From: Chrysoperla carnea
Taxonomy: Eukaryota > Arthropoda > Insecta > Neuroptera > Chrysopidae
Direction of reading: 5' to 3'
Length of the DNA: 64,000 nt
Assembly (NCBI RefSeq): GCF_905475395.1
Contig: NC_058340.1
Span: forward strand, 769,501-833,500
Shown here: piece by piece, positions 12,827-23,667 of the stretch
Position numbering within the stretch: position 1 is the stretch's first letter
Layout: the number at the start of each line of letters is the position of its first letter
Notes under the pieces: generated by a model
Database searches by the model: none
The model's input: the letters and a program-made list of their open reading frames with translations, nothing else
What the model was told of the DNA's origin: nothing
Program-made: the position numbers and the translations under genes

Positions 12827-15800
12827 CTAAATTTTAACGATGGTCATTTTTGAGATCTATTAGATAGGATCGATGAACATTTGAGAATTTTTTCAAACTT
12901 CCATCATCAGTACAAAATCAATAGCTCCATTTCCTTCGGCAATTCGCTAAAAAAAAGCTCTTTTGACAGACTATTGCTTTGACTTTTGAAATCGTTCGTA
13001 CCTTATAGTTTCTCGTTATATTTCTTTTTTCTCGATACTAAAAACAACAAAAATAATAATGTTGTTGTTATGAAAATAATAATGTTGACAGTTGACATTA
13101 AATGTACCTTTCCTTATTTTCGTCTTTTTGAGAATAAAAATGACATTTACAAATAATAAAATAATAAATTTCAAAAGTATAGGAAAAATCATTTATATTG
13201 TATGTAAAAACGACAATTTAATCAAAAATTTATGAGATTTATCGTTACTAAAAATATACTTATTTGTATTATAGTATTACGTAACACTAGCCGAGTTTTG
13301 TGACCGTACTTTCACTATATTTGGATTACTTAGACGTATGAAAAAATTAGATTAAATTAGAAATAAAAACCGATAGTATTAAACTTTTTTTTGAGTATGT
13401 ATATGAACTTGGCGTACGAATAGTTATAGAGAATATATATAAAAAACGCTTTTCGATAGACATTACTTAAAATAACTTTTTAACAATTCTTGTCAAAAGA
13501 ATATAGTGTAGGCAGTGCCGGATTTACCTCTGACGGGGCCCCAAGCAACCTCAGGTTTTTGGGGCCCTCATTGTAAAATACCCCCCCCCCAGATATTTCA
13601 AAATAATGAATAACTAGTTAATTTTGCATAATCAATATATTTTACAGCTAACTTATAATCTAAATTACAACTTTTTTCTACTTTTCTCAGTCGCAAATTG
13701 ATGAATGACATCATCAAAGCCAAGTTTTTGAAACTTGTCTTTTTCGATAAACAGTAAGCCTAAATCACTTACTTTTTCTTGACACATCGATGAGCGTAAA
13801 TAATTTTTGACGCGTTTTAATGCGCTGAACGATCTTTCCCCTGTACTATTAGCTATCGGTATTGTAAGGAATAGCCTGATGAGGCGTTCAACATTTGGAA
13901 GCGCTGAAAACAGTTCATCCTTGAAAATGATTTGGTACAATATATATATTGTTGACATGGATTTTTCCTTTTTTTCATGTGTTATTTATTTCTTTTTTCA
14001 AATTTTCGAAAGTGTTTTCAAAATTTTCCATTTTTTGGGGCCCCTGTCCAAGCGAGGCCCCAAGCAATTGCTTCCTTTGCTTCCCGGTAAATCCAACACT
14101 GAGTGTTGAGGCGCCACGCTGAATGGGTTTCGAATATATTTACAGGTGTTACCGAACAAGGTCTGCATTTAGGCGTATTTTGACCCGCTGAATCCGAATT
14201 TTTCACTTGCCCAACGCTCAGAGTGGGAGGAGGTGGGCTATTGGAGGTTTTTCTAAAAAAATTTTGTCCCATTTTATTCTACATGAAAAAACAATTATTT
14301 CTTTTCAATTCGGCTTGATACGACCAATAGAACCGGAAGTATGATTAAAATTGTAAACAAAAATGATATTACATAAGGTGGACGTGCAGAGCTTGATTTG
14401 ATACGTCCGGTCCGTAGATCGGCCAATAAATAATATTTTTGTAATCATTTGAGGTACTCAGGTATGAGTCTATATTTTAATGTTATGAACATAAAAATAC
14501 GTTTTATAAAAGAAGCTAGCACGATTTTAAGTATTAAGTTTTATCATTTTTCCGGCCCGCTATTTGTTTATAAGTCGAAAGAGAGTCCTTAGCGAAAAAA
14601 AAACCCACATAATTATATTTATAAGAAAATTGCAAATTTGTTCTAGTTCATGTTTTTTATTTTTTCAAATATTATCCCTATTAAAACTTGAGTTATTGCA
14701 ACCGAACTATTGAATCTATTCAATCAAAATTTATAAACTTGAAACTACCAATTTTATCTACCAAATATCAACTTTTTATAAAATAAAAACATTTAAATTA
14801 ATTAAAATCAATAATTTTTGTCAACAAATTTATAATAAAATCATGAACAAATAATCTATGCATAGAATACCTATAATAAAAAATTTATATTAATTATATT
14901 AAAAACATGAATTCAAAAACCAAAAATATTCAATTTTATTAAAAAAATTAATCAATCACCACCAAGTTTTCATTTTTATTTTCACAACAAATTTTATATC
15001 ACTATTTTCCATCCATAAGGATCCAACAACACAAAAATATGAGGGGTATACTCACGAAACCCCAAACCGTTATAATACGTAAGTATATCAGAAATTTTGG
15101 AGTTCAGTTCCAAGTTTTGGAGGAAAAAAATCCACTTTTTGCTTGTTTTTCTTGAAAAACAAAGAACTAACCTTTATAGTTTAAGAGTTCACCTAAGCAA
15201 GAATGTGAAGAATTTTGAGATTTTAATATGTTTAAAATTTTATAATTCAATTTTAGAAGAGCTAAAAGATGTTTCTATACAACTTGCTACATTATTACAT
15301 TTAACGACAGCAAAGAAGTTCCAAGTTCATAGACATAATTTTCGAGTAGGGTATACAAATCTACATGAAGGTACATAAATAGATCGACTATTTGATACAT
15401 AAAAAATATCTTTACCTTTATCAAATTTGGCAATTCTATTAAACATTTGAAAGAAAATACAATAATACATGCATCTGACTTAAAACTTTGTGAAAATATA
15501 TAGTACTAGAGTGATAACCACCCGCTTCGCTGGGTTTAAAAGTAAATATTGATATAGATTGCTCTCGCTTATCCCCTTTCTATACAACTCGAAATAATGG
15601 TATGGATTGTTTTACACATGTAAAATATATGTATGGTTTTCTATTTTTTTAAATGTATAAAAGTCGTAATTATTTATTAAGGAAACGGTTTACCAGTTAG
15701 TAAAAAACAAATAAGAAAAAACAAACCTTTGTTAATAAGCGTACATGGAAAAGTTTAAAAAAACCCAATTAAATTTCTATGTGTAATTCTATAATACGTA

Positions 15801-18800
15801 GACATAGAAAAATTTTAAAAAAGCGGTCTAGGTGCGACCCGAAAGGTCCACACGACTAACTTCCCAGTGGAAAGGATAAAAATTAAATAGATAATTATGA
15901 TACAAATTGAAGAAACTAAAATCGAACATTTTTTGATGGTCGGAAAGGGTCCAAAAAAAATGGTAAAGTGCCGTAAAAAGACGAAAAAAATGAGCTGCGA
16001 ATGAACCCGATTGGTCCATCGATGTCCCCTCAAATTGCAAAAAATCGATTGAAATTTCAAATATTCAACTCTTGTTGCTTTAAAAATTAAAAGCTGAGAT
16101 TTAAATAGATGAAGCATTCGATCTTGCTGAAATTGTGTGTGATACTTCATGGGCACAAAAGCTACAAAAAGTCATATAATTTTCAGGTCTGGCTATAAAC
16201 GTACAATTGACATAATTTTTATATAGAATTTTTATGTTAACTAGGTTAAGGGTATGCAGACATTTACGTTCCTACCTACAGCTACATAAGTATTAACAAT
16301 ATACCAAGTGTGTAGAAACACACTTGTGTGTCTGCAATATAAGAGAAGGTTTGAGAAAAACAAACCATTATGAAAGGTCAATAATAAAATACGGTAGTAT
16401 AGTACTCCCACTAAAGGCGGTTCGCTTCGTACATGGTATATGCTTTTCTATTTTGACCAACTTATTCGGATTTTCAGACGAAATCCCAAATTGGTTAATA
16501 AATAATAATTCAACTAATTGATCTGGCCATTGGTATGGCTCATGGTAAAAAAAAATACAAAAGTACGTTATTTATTAACCCTGACGAAAAATAGGATTGT
16601 TTAAGGGTAATTATATTACTCTTACCGTCATCTATTAAAAATTTGGAGAACTTACAAACGAATTCATCTAAAACTTTTGTTCTATCTCTAAAGGTTTACA
16701 AGATGGGTCCTACGGACCCAAGACCCAATTGACCTATGATGCTCATTTACGAACTTGACCCCACTTTTTACGTCCTGAGTACGCTGTAAAAATTTCAGCT
16801 CGATATCTTTTTTCGTTTTTGAGTTATCATGTCCACAGGCGGACGGACGAACGGACGGACAACCGGAAATGGACTAATTAGGGGATTTAGTGAACACCTA
16901 TGACAAAATTTTTTTCCAAGCATCATTATTTTTAAGCGTTACAAACTTGGAACAAAACTTAATATACTATGTATATTTCATATATACATGGTATAAAAGT
17001 ATTTCATATATAAAGCAAACCGCCCCTGGTCACTGTAATAATAGTACTTTTATTGAATAACAAATTTTTTTCGTGAACTGCTACAGTTCATAAAATTTTT
17101 TATAACAAACAAATAAAAAAATAACAATATTTATGATATTGGGTTATTATTTACGAATAAGAATAACAGAGAACATTAGTTATATAATTTGTATACAGGT
17201 ATTTATTTAAAAATAATTTATTGAGTTTTTAACTTCCTAGTATAGAAAGTTATTGTAATGAGTCCGATTTTTTTTGTGAAAAATGCAGTGACGGATTTAG
17301 GCTTGCTGCCGCCCTAGGCCCCGTTCGATTCGCCGCCCTTTTTGATAGAATGAATTTCATTAATTTTGATCCAGTTTTTTATTTTAAAGTAACTGAATTT
17401 ATTGAAATATAATTTTTTAAATATTACTGATAAACAAGACAGATAAATATATATATAAACTTTAGACAGATAAAATTCATATTTCTTTTAATATTAATCA
17501 ATTTGAAAATTTCTTTTTCCTGGCTTTGGTCCGTGCAAAAACGTCAATTATGTCGTCGTAATTAATTTCTTGGACTAGTTGGGCTTCAATAGACAGTAAT
17601 GAAAGTGCATTAAGTTTATCTTGGCCCATGCTTGCGCGTAAATAGGTTTTTACCCTTTTAAGAGTAGAAAAAGATCTTTCGCCTGAACAATTTGTAGCCG
17701 GAATACTCAAAAAAATACGGAAAGCAATGTCCACATTCGGATAAACATCTCGAAGATTCCGTGAATATTCATTCAATACTTTTTTTCTTTGTCTCTAAAC
17801 TTTTTTTTTTAATCAGGGACATACAAATCTTCGGTATTTTTATTTCACACTAAAAACAAATTAAGAAGTCATTTGGATTAAAAAATTTCAAAATGCTTCA
17901 TACACGTGAGATTAATCTCACTAAAGGAATAGAAAGTAAAGAACATTACTCGATAAAGAATATCATTGATCGATTAAAAAATTAACATCTTACCCACACT
18001 GATTTATTGTAGCGGTATATTATTCCCAAGATATTTAGCCATACCACCCAATAATGTAGGCGAAACAAATACCTAGACCATCCAATGTCAGTGTGATTTA
18101 GTAATTTTTTATTTACAATTAACGTTTTTTCTTTTCAGAAGCCACAGCTGAAATACTTGGATCACCCGATCTTCATATAAAAAGTGGCTCAACATTAAAA
18201 TTAGTATGCACGTTGCGTCAATCAACTGAACCACCTGTGTACGTATTTTGGTATCATGAAGATAGAATGATTAACTATGATAGCGCCCATGGTGTCTCTG
18301 TACATTCTGATAAGTCATCTAGTGTATTAACAATTAAAGAAGCAGAGAAAAGTGATAATGGCAACTATACATGTATGCCATCAAATGCAAAACCCGCTAG
18401 TATTCACGTGCATGTGTTAAATGCAACTGCAGGTGAGTTTTCATCAATACATAGTATAAAACAAAGTCGCTTTCTCTGTCCCTATGTCCCTTTGTATGCT
18501 TAAATCTTTGAAACTACGCAACGGATTTTGATGCGGATTTTTTAATAGATAGAGTGATTCAAGAGGAAGGTTTTTATGTATAATACATCCATATTATAGT
18601 AGAGTAAGGGGTTGAAATAGGGGTTGAAAGGGATATGCTTCAAAAATTAAAAAAGTTATTCATCGATTAAGCTCAAATATTGACACGATATACAACCAGA
18701 TTCAAAGATCTATTGTTTTTATCTACTTTTAACCTTCGGAGGGTAGAAAGGTGTAGCGAGAAAGTGGGAAGGAATTATCGAATATTTACAAATATACCTA

Positions 18801-19291
18801 AGTGGGGTATCAAATAAAAGAGCATGACGTGTACATTACAAAACTGTTATACCACGCAAGAAAATGTGGAGGGAGGGGTGCAAGTGGGGATGTTGCCCAG
18901 CAAAGCGGGTAGTTCACAGCTAGTAATTAATAAAAATAAATTTCTTGTATGGTCAGGGTAACAAGGTAGTTTGTAGGCTATGCACGAGTAAGTCATAGAA
19001 TAAATTGTCAACTTAATCATAGTCTAACATAATATTATAACTTATTGATATAATTTGATTGTTACAGGAGAACAACCTGCGGCCATGCAACACGCAAACA
19101 CCAGTTCATCAGGCACAACAGTACATTGTTGTGGCTCTACAAAAACTCATCAATATAATAAAGGAATTTTACTAATAATTACATGTGTAACTTTAACAAT
19201 ATTATTTGTATATAATATTTTACCAATAACTAATATTATAATTGTTAAATCAACAATGTATATCTTGTTCACTTATTATTTAAGCAGATAA
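8032..19291 (+). CDS. dpr: dpr-family Ig-domain cell-surface protein, 3' part
   Basis: Three exons join in phase: 8032-8242, 18139-18432 and 19068-19291 (stop TAA). Exon 1 encodes the second half of the first Ig domain. It has VSWIRR, then HLLTVG, LQIKY and DAGMYECQVST, a combination typical of dpr proteins. Exon 2 encodes the second Ig domain with LVCTLR, FWYHEDRMINYDS and GNYTCMPSNA. Exon 3 gives a short serine/threonine-rich stalk and a hydrophobic tail that would suit a GPI-anchor signal or a membrane segment. Dpr proteins bind DIP partners and specify synaptic connections in insects. The signal peptide and the first half of Ig1, including its first cysteine, must lie on upstream exons. 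I could not find these, so they are probably left of the window. Both introns (9.9 kb and 0.6 kb) are full of repeats. I cannot say which dpr paralogue this is. Confidence 0.9.
8314..8910 (+). repeat. dispersed family A, near full-length copy
   Basis: It begins with a palindromic terminus close to tgtatatgaaatatacatag and ends with tgtttgttttcacttgtt. Internal landmarks are tccgtccgtctgtggacacg, gatatcgagctg, gtaaaccgttagagatag and tgagggcgccaattagg. Other copies are at 49880, 54151, 56514 (reverse) and 16671 (reverse, partial), with shorter pieces at 21285, 33371 and 62760. It sits in the first visible dpr intron. The class is not recognised. Confidence 0.75.
10085..10320. other. GC-richer island in dpr intron, unrecognised
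   Basis: This stretch is clearly richer in G and C than its surroundings (for example ctccacggctacagggagaa). No frame gives a protein I recognise. It could be a fragment of a mobile element with different base composition. Confidence 0.3.
10672..12096. repeat. 316-bp tandem (satellite) array, about 4.5 units
   Basis: The marker gataaca recurs at 10690, 11006, 11322, 11637 and 11953, which gives spacings of 316, 316, 315 and 316 bases. Each unit contains cccactaattttgg, tttttgctagctatca, gggaccaggactccaaattc and ttttgatgacgtcatgaag, with only scattered differences. The last unit is cut off near 12096. The array lies within the large dpr intron, so it is probably transcribed in the pre-mRNA. 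Confidence 0.95.
12751..12828. repeat. AT dinucleotide microsatellite
   Basis: An almost uninterrupted (AT)n tract flanked by near-symmetrical gtatatat units. It is simple-sequence DNA within the dpr intron and likely variable in length. Confidence 0.95.
13513..14101 (-). mobile_element. hAT-type element, short copy nested in a MITE
   Basis: Terminal inverted repeats are CAGTGCCGGATTTACC at the left and the complement of CAGTGTTGGATTTACC at the right. Flanking 8-bp direct repeats are agtgtagg (13505-13512) and agtgttga (14102-14109), matching at six of eight positions. The minus strand encodes a hAT C-terminal domain. At 589 bp it lacks most of a transposase. The right flank continues as the terminus of a separate MITE. 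Confidence 0.8.
13665..13958 (-). pseudogene. hAT transposase C-terminal dimerisation domain fragment
   Basis: An open stretch of about 97 codons contains FLTIPIANSTGERSFSALKR, followed by NYLRSSMCQEKVSDL and a lysine-rich end. This is the hAT dimerisation domain, in the same order as the copy at 17498-17776 but clearly diverged. No N-terminal or catalytic part is present. It belongs to the short hAT-type element around it. Confidence 0.85.
14102..14290. mobile_element. MITE related to the one at 57180, interrupted by hAT
   Basis: It starts gaggcgccacgctgaatggg, which resembles the inverted right terminus of the element at 57180-57371, and shares tattttgacccgctgaatcc and caacgctcagagtgggagg with it. 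The first bases of its terminus lie left of the hAT insertion (about 13504-13512) and are duplicated by it. Confidence 0.6.
14293..14600. repeat. dispersed repeat shared with 41985-42275 (inverted)
   Basis: Segments such as ggcttgatacgaccaataga, ggtatgagtctatattttaa and tatcatttttccggcccgct reappear as reverse complements between about 41985 and 42275, in matching order. Neither copy encodes a recognised protein. Confidence 0.65.
14600..16670. other. dpr intron, mostly unassigned AT-rich sequence
   Basis: No exon is recognised. At about 15505-15540 the sequence ccacccgcttcgctggg resembles the inverted 3' end of the Helitron-like element at 18447-18924. The minus-strand frames at 15815-16156 give no recognised protein. 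Confidence 0.4.
16671..16996 (-). repeat. dispersed family A, partial reverse copy
   Basis: In reverse orientation it carries the internal landmarks of the copy at 8314 (gatgggtcctacggacccaa, the ggacggac run and the terminal palindrome with tatgtatatttcatatatac). The distal part ending in cacttgtt is missing. Confidence 0.75.
17286..17800 (-). mobile_element. hAT element, 3'-terminal part of same family as 247-1418
   Basis: It starts with the same CAGTGACGGATTTAGGC terminus as the element at 247 and stays nearly identical for about 500 bases. The opposite terminus is not visible and similarity ends near 17790. Confidence 0.8.
17498..17776 (-). pseudogene. hAT transposase C-terminal domain fragment
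   Basis: A 92-codon stretch reads NLRDVYPNVDIAFRIFLS, then IPATNCSGERSFSTLKRVK, then LRASMGQDKLNALSLLSIEA and a lysine-rich end. This is the hAT C-terminal dimerisation domain. It preserves the frame that is broken in the copy at 480-1200, but nothing upstream remains. Confidence 0.85.
18447..18924 (+). mobile_element. Helitron-like non-autonomous element
   Basis: It begins near atagtataaaacaaagtcgc with tctgtccctatgtccctttg and acgcaacggattttgatgcg. It ends with agcgggtagttcacagctag followed by T. These words resemble non-autonomous Helitron-type elements seen in many insect genomes, and the end fits the CTRR rule. Its 3' end also occurs alone at 46744-46776 and, inverted, near 15505. It lies about 15 bases after the splice donor of the second visible dpr exon. 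Confidence 0.6.
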
Positions 19292-19316
19292 AATGACTAA
19301 GTTGTATTATATATCT

Positions 19317-19916
19317 ATCTATTAATAACGATAAATAAATAAATAAATAAATATTTTATTCTTTTTCCATAATACATATATTGTACAGAATATGTCATGT
19401 TTCTTTTCTTTTTTTCTTTCCTTTTTAAAGTACGTTTATGGCCGTCTTTAATTCTAATTGGTATACAATCTAACATCTTTGGGAAACCATAAAAAACCCC
19501 ACAGATAAGATAGTCATTATAGAAGACTTAGATAAAATAATTAATATAAATAAATAATGTCAATAGTTAAGTAAAATAAGCCTCCAATCAGCCTCAAAGA
19601 GATATTGGAGTTGTCAGTGTTTAAAAAGAGCTTCCAAGTAGCCAGAAAGAAATCTGTACAATGGATTTGTCAATACCTAAAAAATAAATAAATACACGGT
19701 GTACTGTTATTGACTGCAGATCGTCGGCCTACAAAATAAGCTCATAAAGACGAAGGAAAAAGTCATTTACCAATTTCGGATTTGAGCCCTAGTTTGGGCG
19801 CTACAGGTATGGCAAAAATTGATAAATTTGTTCATTCACTGACTATGATTCGATAACCAGCAGCCAATGATAATCAGTAGATATTAGTATATTTCATTTA
19901 ATAATATAACTAAAGA
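19317..19916. other. intergenic, dpr to thaumatin-like gene
   Basis: It contains a short (AAAT)n tract (about 19333-19353) with possible polyadenylation hexamers for the dpr gene. No further coding sequence is seen. Confidence 0.4.
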
Positions 19917-20142
19917 ATTGGTTTGGTCAAATCCTACTTTTTTTATTTTTATTATATTTTTCCAACAAAACATTAGATTATTAGCAAAAAAACAAATTAC
20001 GTCAACATAGGCGTTTTTTTGTTTGTTTACGTTAAATTGAAACAACGCCTTTTATGACGTAATTTGTTTTTTTACTAATAATCTAATGTTTTCTTGGAAA
20101 AATATAACAAAAATAAAAAAAGTAGGATTGTACCAAACCAAT
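19917..20142. repeat. inverted repeat (foldback), arms about 98 bp
   Basis: The left arm (19917-20014, with attggtttggtcaaatccta and acaaattacgtcaacatagg) pairs with the right arm (about 20046-20142, with gacgtaatttg and ggattgtaccaaaccaat), separated by about 30 bases. It is non-coding and would form a long hairpin. Confidence 0.85.
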
Positions 20143-20652
20143 CAAATACTTTTTTAAAATGAAACTCAAAACCGCCCCAGCTCAATGGCCCCCCCCCCAA
20201 CCAATTTTGATATAGGACCCCTCCAAGGCGAGCTACGCCACTGAGTAAAAGTCTGCCCATAAAAAAATTTGAGCCCTTAAATCAAACATTGTTCTCATGG
20301 TCATTCATCCTCAACAATATAGATAATTTTAATAAACATTTTGGGCCTAAAATGCACGGTTACGGAGAAATAGGCCGAAACGGTTTTTGTTAAAATTGCG
20401 GCACTTCCGCCGTCAAAATTGATAAGGATTTTATGTATTTAAATTTAGTACGTGTTACTGAACCTATTTAAAATAAAAAGTAACTCCTAGAATTGAGTGA
20501 AAGAAAAAATTTTCTATTATCAGTAGCAAAAGGAAATTGGCAATTTTCATTATCTTTGATAAATACATTAAGCAGTATTGATGAGTTATGAAATATACGA
20601 AAAACTTGAGTAGGTATTTATTTGATAAAATATCAAAATATGATAGTAGGTC

Positions 20653-20661
20653 TTATATAAA
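20653..20661 (+). promoter_or_regulatory. TATA box of thaumatin-like gene
   Basis: The sequence tatataaat lies 58 bases before the start codon at 20719. This spacing leaves room for a short 5' leader starting near 20685. It is the only strong TATA-like site close to the gene in otherwise AT-rich DNA, so the call is moderate. Confidence 0.45.
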
Positions 20662-20718
20662 TATTTATCTAACTTTGTACATTTAATTACTTACAAATTA
20701 ACATAGTAAGAGTTTACG

Positions 20719-21876
20719 ATGTTCAGACACTGCACTGTTTTTGTATCTGTATTCATTTTATGTATATACAGTGCTAATGCAGCTGAATTTATATTACAAA
20801 GTAATTTTGGATGGCCATTATGGATAGGAATACAAGGGAATGGCGGATTTCCAGCTCTAGAAAATGGTGGTTTAGAATTACAACCAGGTGAACGTGTAAG
20901 TTATTTACAAGTAATTTGTTTATGTCGACCTAATAATTAATAAACAAACTTTTTGATGATATATATTCAATTTAGAGATCAGTTTACTCTGATGATAGCT
21001 GGGAAGGACGTTTTTGGGCTAGAACAGGATGTAACTGGGATAATAATTGGTGTGAAACTGGCGATTGTGGTGGAAATGGACCTCAATGTGAAGGGCATCA
21101 CGGAGAACGTCCAGCTAGTTTAGCTGAAATCGCAAAAAATCAATGGCTTGGCTTAGACTTTTATGACATCTCTTTGGTTGATGGATCCAATATTCCAATT
21201 TCGGTTAGCAGTTAACTTTTTTTTATTATTTAATGATAATTTTATTATGAAATGGGATTAAGATTTTCTTTACTTACACTGTTTATACATGCTATTTCAA
21301 CAATTAACTCAATCAATGGCTTGTTTTCACTTATTAATTTGATAATTGGTGCATTGAGTTTATCCAAACTTTCTAAGAAAAAATTTAAAAAATTTGTTTG
21401 TAAATATTTCTAAGCGTTACAAACTTCTGACTAAACTTATATATCTTGATATATTTCATATATAGATGGTATCAAAAATCTCATTTGTTGGATTTTTGTA
21501 ATAATAATGAATCTAGTTTGATTTTCTTTAACAGATGGAACCAATTGGAGTTCAAGGCGATGGAAGTCGTTATTTTTGTACAAAAGCCCAATGTGGTCAT
21601 GATTTCAATTCTGACTGTCCTGAAGAACTAAAGCTATACCGTGGAGCCGATAACCGTGTTGTAGGTTGTATGTCTGCATGCACAAAATATGGTACAGATG
21701 AATACTGTTGCGAAGGTGTTTATAACGCAAAAGGAAATTGTCGTCCGAATGAGTGGCCAGTTAATTATGCTGCATTTTTCTACGACCGATGTCCTGATGC
21801 TTATAGTTATGCACAAGATGATGAAACGAGTATGTTCTCTTGTAGAGCAAACACATACTTAATTACTTTTGGATAA
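20719..21876 (+). CDS. secreted thaumatin-like protein (TLP/PR-5 family)
   Basis: Three exons join in phase 0: 20719-20895, 20976-21203 and 21535-21876 (stop TAA). They give 248 residues. Residues 1-21 or 22 form a signal peptide ending SANA|AEF. The family signature is in exon 2: FWARTGC (residues 72-78), CETGDCGG (85-92) and a further Cys at 97. Next come LAEIA and DFYDISLVDG. Exon 3 has VVGCMSACTKY, EYCCEG and CPDAYSYAQDD. The Arg, Glu and three Asp residues that line the acidic cleft of antifungal family members appear to be kept. The mature protein has 14 cysteines. The first and last of the usual 16 are absent: the N-terminus lacks the early Cys and the protein ends TYLITFG with no final Cys. 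A polyadenylation hexamer aataaa follows at 21884. Likely an extracellular or gut defence-type or glucan-binding protein; function is inferred from the family only. Confidence 0.95.
21285..21476. repeat. family A fragments in second intron of TLP gene
   Basis: The piece gctatttcaacaattaactc with gttttcacttatta matches the end of family A copies. The piece taagcgttacaaacttctga with atatttcatatatagatggt matches the beginning in reverse orientation. The middle is missing and the two pieces are diverged. Confidence 0.6.
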
Positions 21877-21999
21877 ATACTAGAATAAAAATTAATTCAT
21901 TTAATTATAAAATTTTTTTTTTAACCATTATCTCTTGGCGTAATAAATCAACAAATGAATATGTTTTTGGCTTATCCAGGCTTATACACCACAATATAG

Positions 22000-22060
22000 T
22001 TAGCGTGGAATATTAATAAAATTTATTAAATCATATATCAAAAAATTGCTCTCTAAATGC
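22000..22060 (+). repeat. direct repeat, first copy (second at 22747)
   Basis: The sequence gttagcgtggaatattaata with gctctctaaatgcc recurs at about 22747-22808 with few changes. The two copies flank the 45-bp tandem array at 22414-22590. Confidence 0.7.
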
Positions 22061-22413
22061 CTAATTTCACCAAAAATTATGAAAATTTTTAACATTTGTA
22101 TTAGGAGAATATAAGTTATAAGGGAAATAGTAGTACCTGATAGGGAAATGGTAAGTAAGTGTTTTCACCCTAAAAACTTTTTTCTGGTATTAATTAGTAT
22201 AAATAAAACTTTTAACTATTTGTTCGTTTCGTTTCGTTTCGTTCCATTTACATAGCGAATTATTTGCACCTAATGTGCAAATAAAAAAGAAAGGATTGGA
22301 AAAATCAATTTGATAATTTGTAGTAAAGAAAACGTAACATAGTAAAGTATGAATTTTAAAAATTATTTCAGTGAAAAAACTTAAAGGATTACAAAAACAA
22401 AATACATCTAAAT

Positions 22414-22590
22414 GCCATCTATGGTAAACTTGTTGAACATTTATTTCGATGGTGGTGCCATCTATGACAAACTTGTTGAACTAACACTTATTTCGGTGTA
22501 GTGCTATCTATGGTAATTTTGCTGAACTAACATTATTTCGATGTGGTGCCATCTATGGTAATTTTGCTGAACTAACGTTTATTTCTTAAA
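22414..22590 (+). repeat. tandem repeat, about 45 bp x 4
   Basis: The word gccatctatgg (or gctatctatgg) starts at 22414, 22457, 22503 and 22548. Each unit continues with a variant of ttgttgaactaac and ttatttcgatg. It lies between genes and has no open frame. Confidence 0.85.
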
Positions 22591-22995
22591 GTTATGTATT
22601 TTATTTTTGTAATCATAGATGACTCTGCATACAACCAAATGAATAAATAATAGTGGCATTTGGTATTTATAGATGGCTCTGCATGGATTAAAATTAATAA
22701 TCCTTACGTTTGTTAATTGAAGTGATTATTATTAATAACTGTAATCAAGTTAGCGTGGGATATTAATAAAATTTTTTAATCATGTATCAAAAATTGCTCT
22801 CTAAATGCTCCTTCAGATTGCACAGTTTCATCAGTTATTAAATTATTATTTAATATAATATTTTCAATTAAAAATACAAAATTTTTGTTTCTAATATCTC
22901 AACAAATTGATAGTTTTTCCTAATTCCGTTTTTGCTATCAATAAATTTCTCCCGTTTAATTCTTTCGAGATTTAAAGATATCGATTTATAAATAT

Positions 22996-23272
22996 AATAA
23001 TTTTAAAATGTGCAAATTGACCAAGGTTGAGCTTTTGTCAGCAGATAGTTGGCATAATAAGTAAACGGAAATCACCGTCTTCCATTAAATTAAAGTTACA
23101 AACATTGTCTTCCAAGAGCTTCAAGTCTTCTCAGGCGTTAGACATTGCAAAAAAAGTCGATGTTCACCACTTTCATTTAATGGAAGACGATAATTTTCCG
23201 TTTATACTTACTGCGCCAACTGTCTACTGACAAAAGCTCAATCTTGGTCAATTTGTACATTTTAAAATTATT
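22996..23272. repeat. inverted repeat (foldback), arms about 95 bp
   Basis: The left arm 22996-23089 (with gaccaaggttgagcttttgt and aagtaaacggaaatcaccgt) pairs with the right arm 23176-23272 (with acaaaagctcaatcttggtc). The loop is about 86 bp. The open frame across it on the plus strand is a by-product of the palindrome. Confidence 0.85.
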
Positions 23273-23667
23273 TTTGGAATCTCAAACACTTGGAAAGACG
23301 CATTTTACAACATTTTCCGAATGGAAGATTAACATTTTCTCATTTCACTGACTTCAATTAATCATTAAAAATAAGTTTCGTCTTTGGTACAATCGTACAT
23401 TAAAAATTATTTTGCGACATTTGGAGCCTTGCGTCCGGGCTTTGCAACATCTACTGCTTGGAAGGCCAATAGCTTACTCATGTATTGGACCAGTACTACA
23501 GATAAAATATGTTCTCAATCTTGCTCAAATTGTGCGGAAATTTCTGCCACCAGCTGCCCTACCTTATAACTTTAAAGAAAAACAGACGTGAACCCGGAAG
23601 TTCTAGGCGATAAATTATAACGTTATTGCTTTACGAGAGTTTTATTTGATTGCCAAGCAGTTGAAAT

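Noticed and set aside
15815-16156. overlapping minus-strand frames of 113 and 70 codons
   Set aside because: Phenylalanine-rich low-complexity translation in a dpr intron, with no domain and no splice support.
23027-23230. 67-codon open frame
   Set aside because: It spans the two arms of an inverted repeat and matches no protein family I know.
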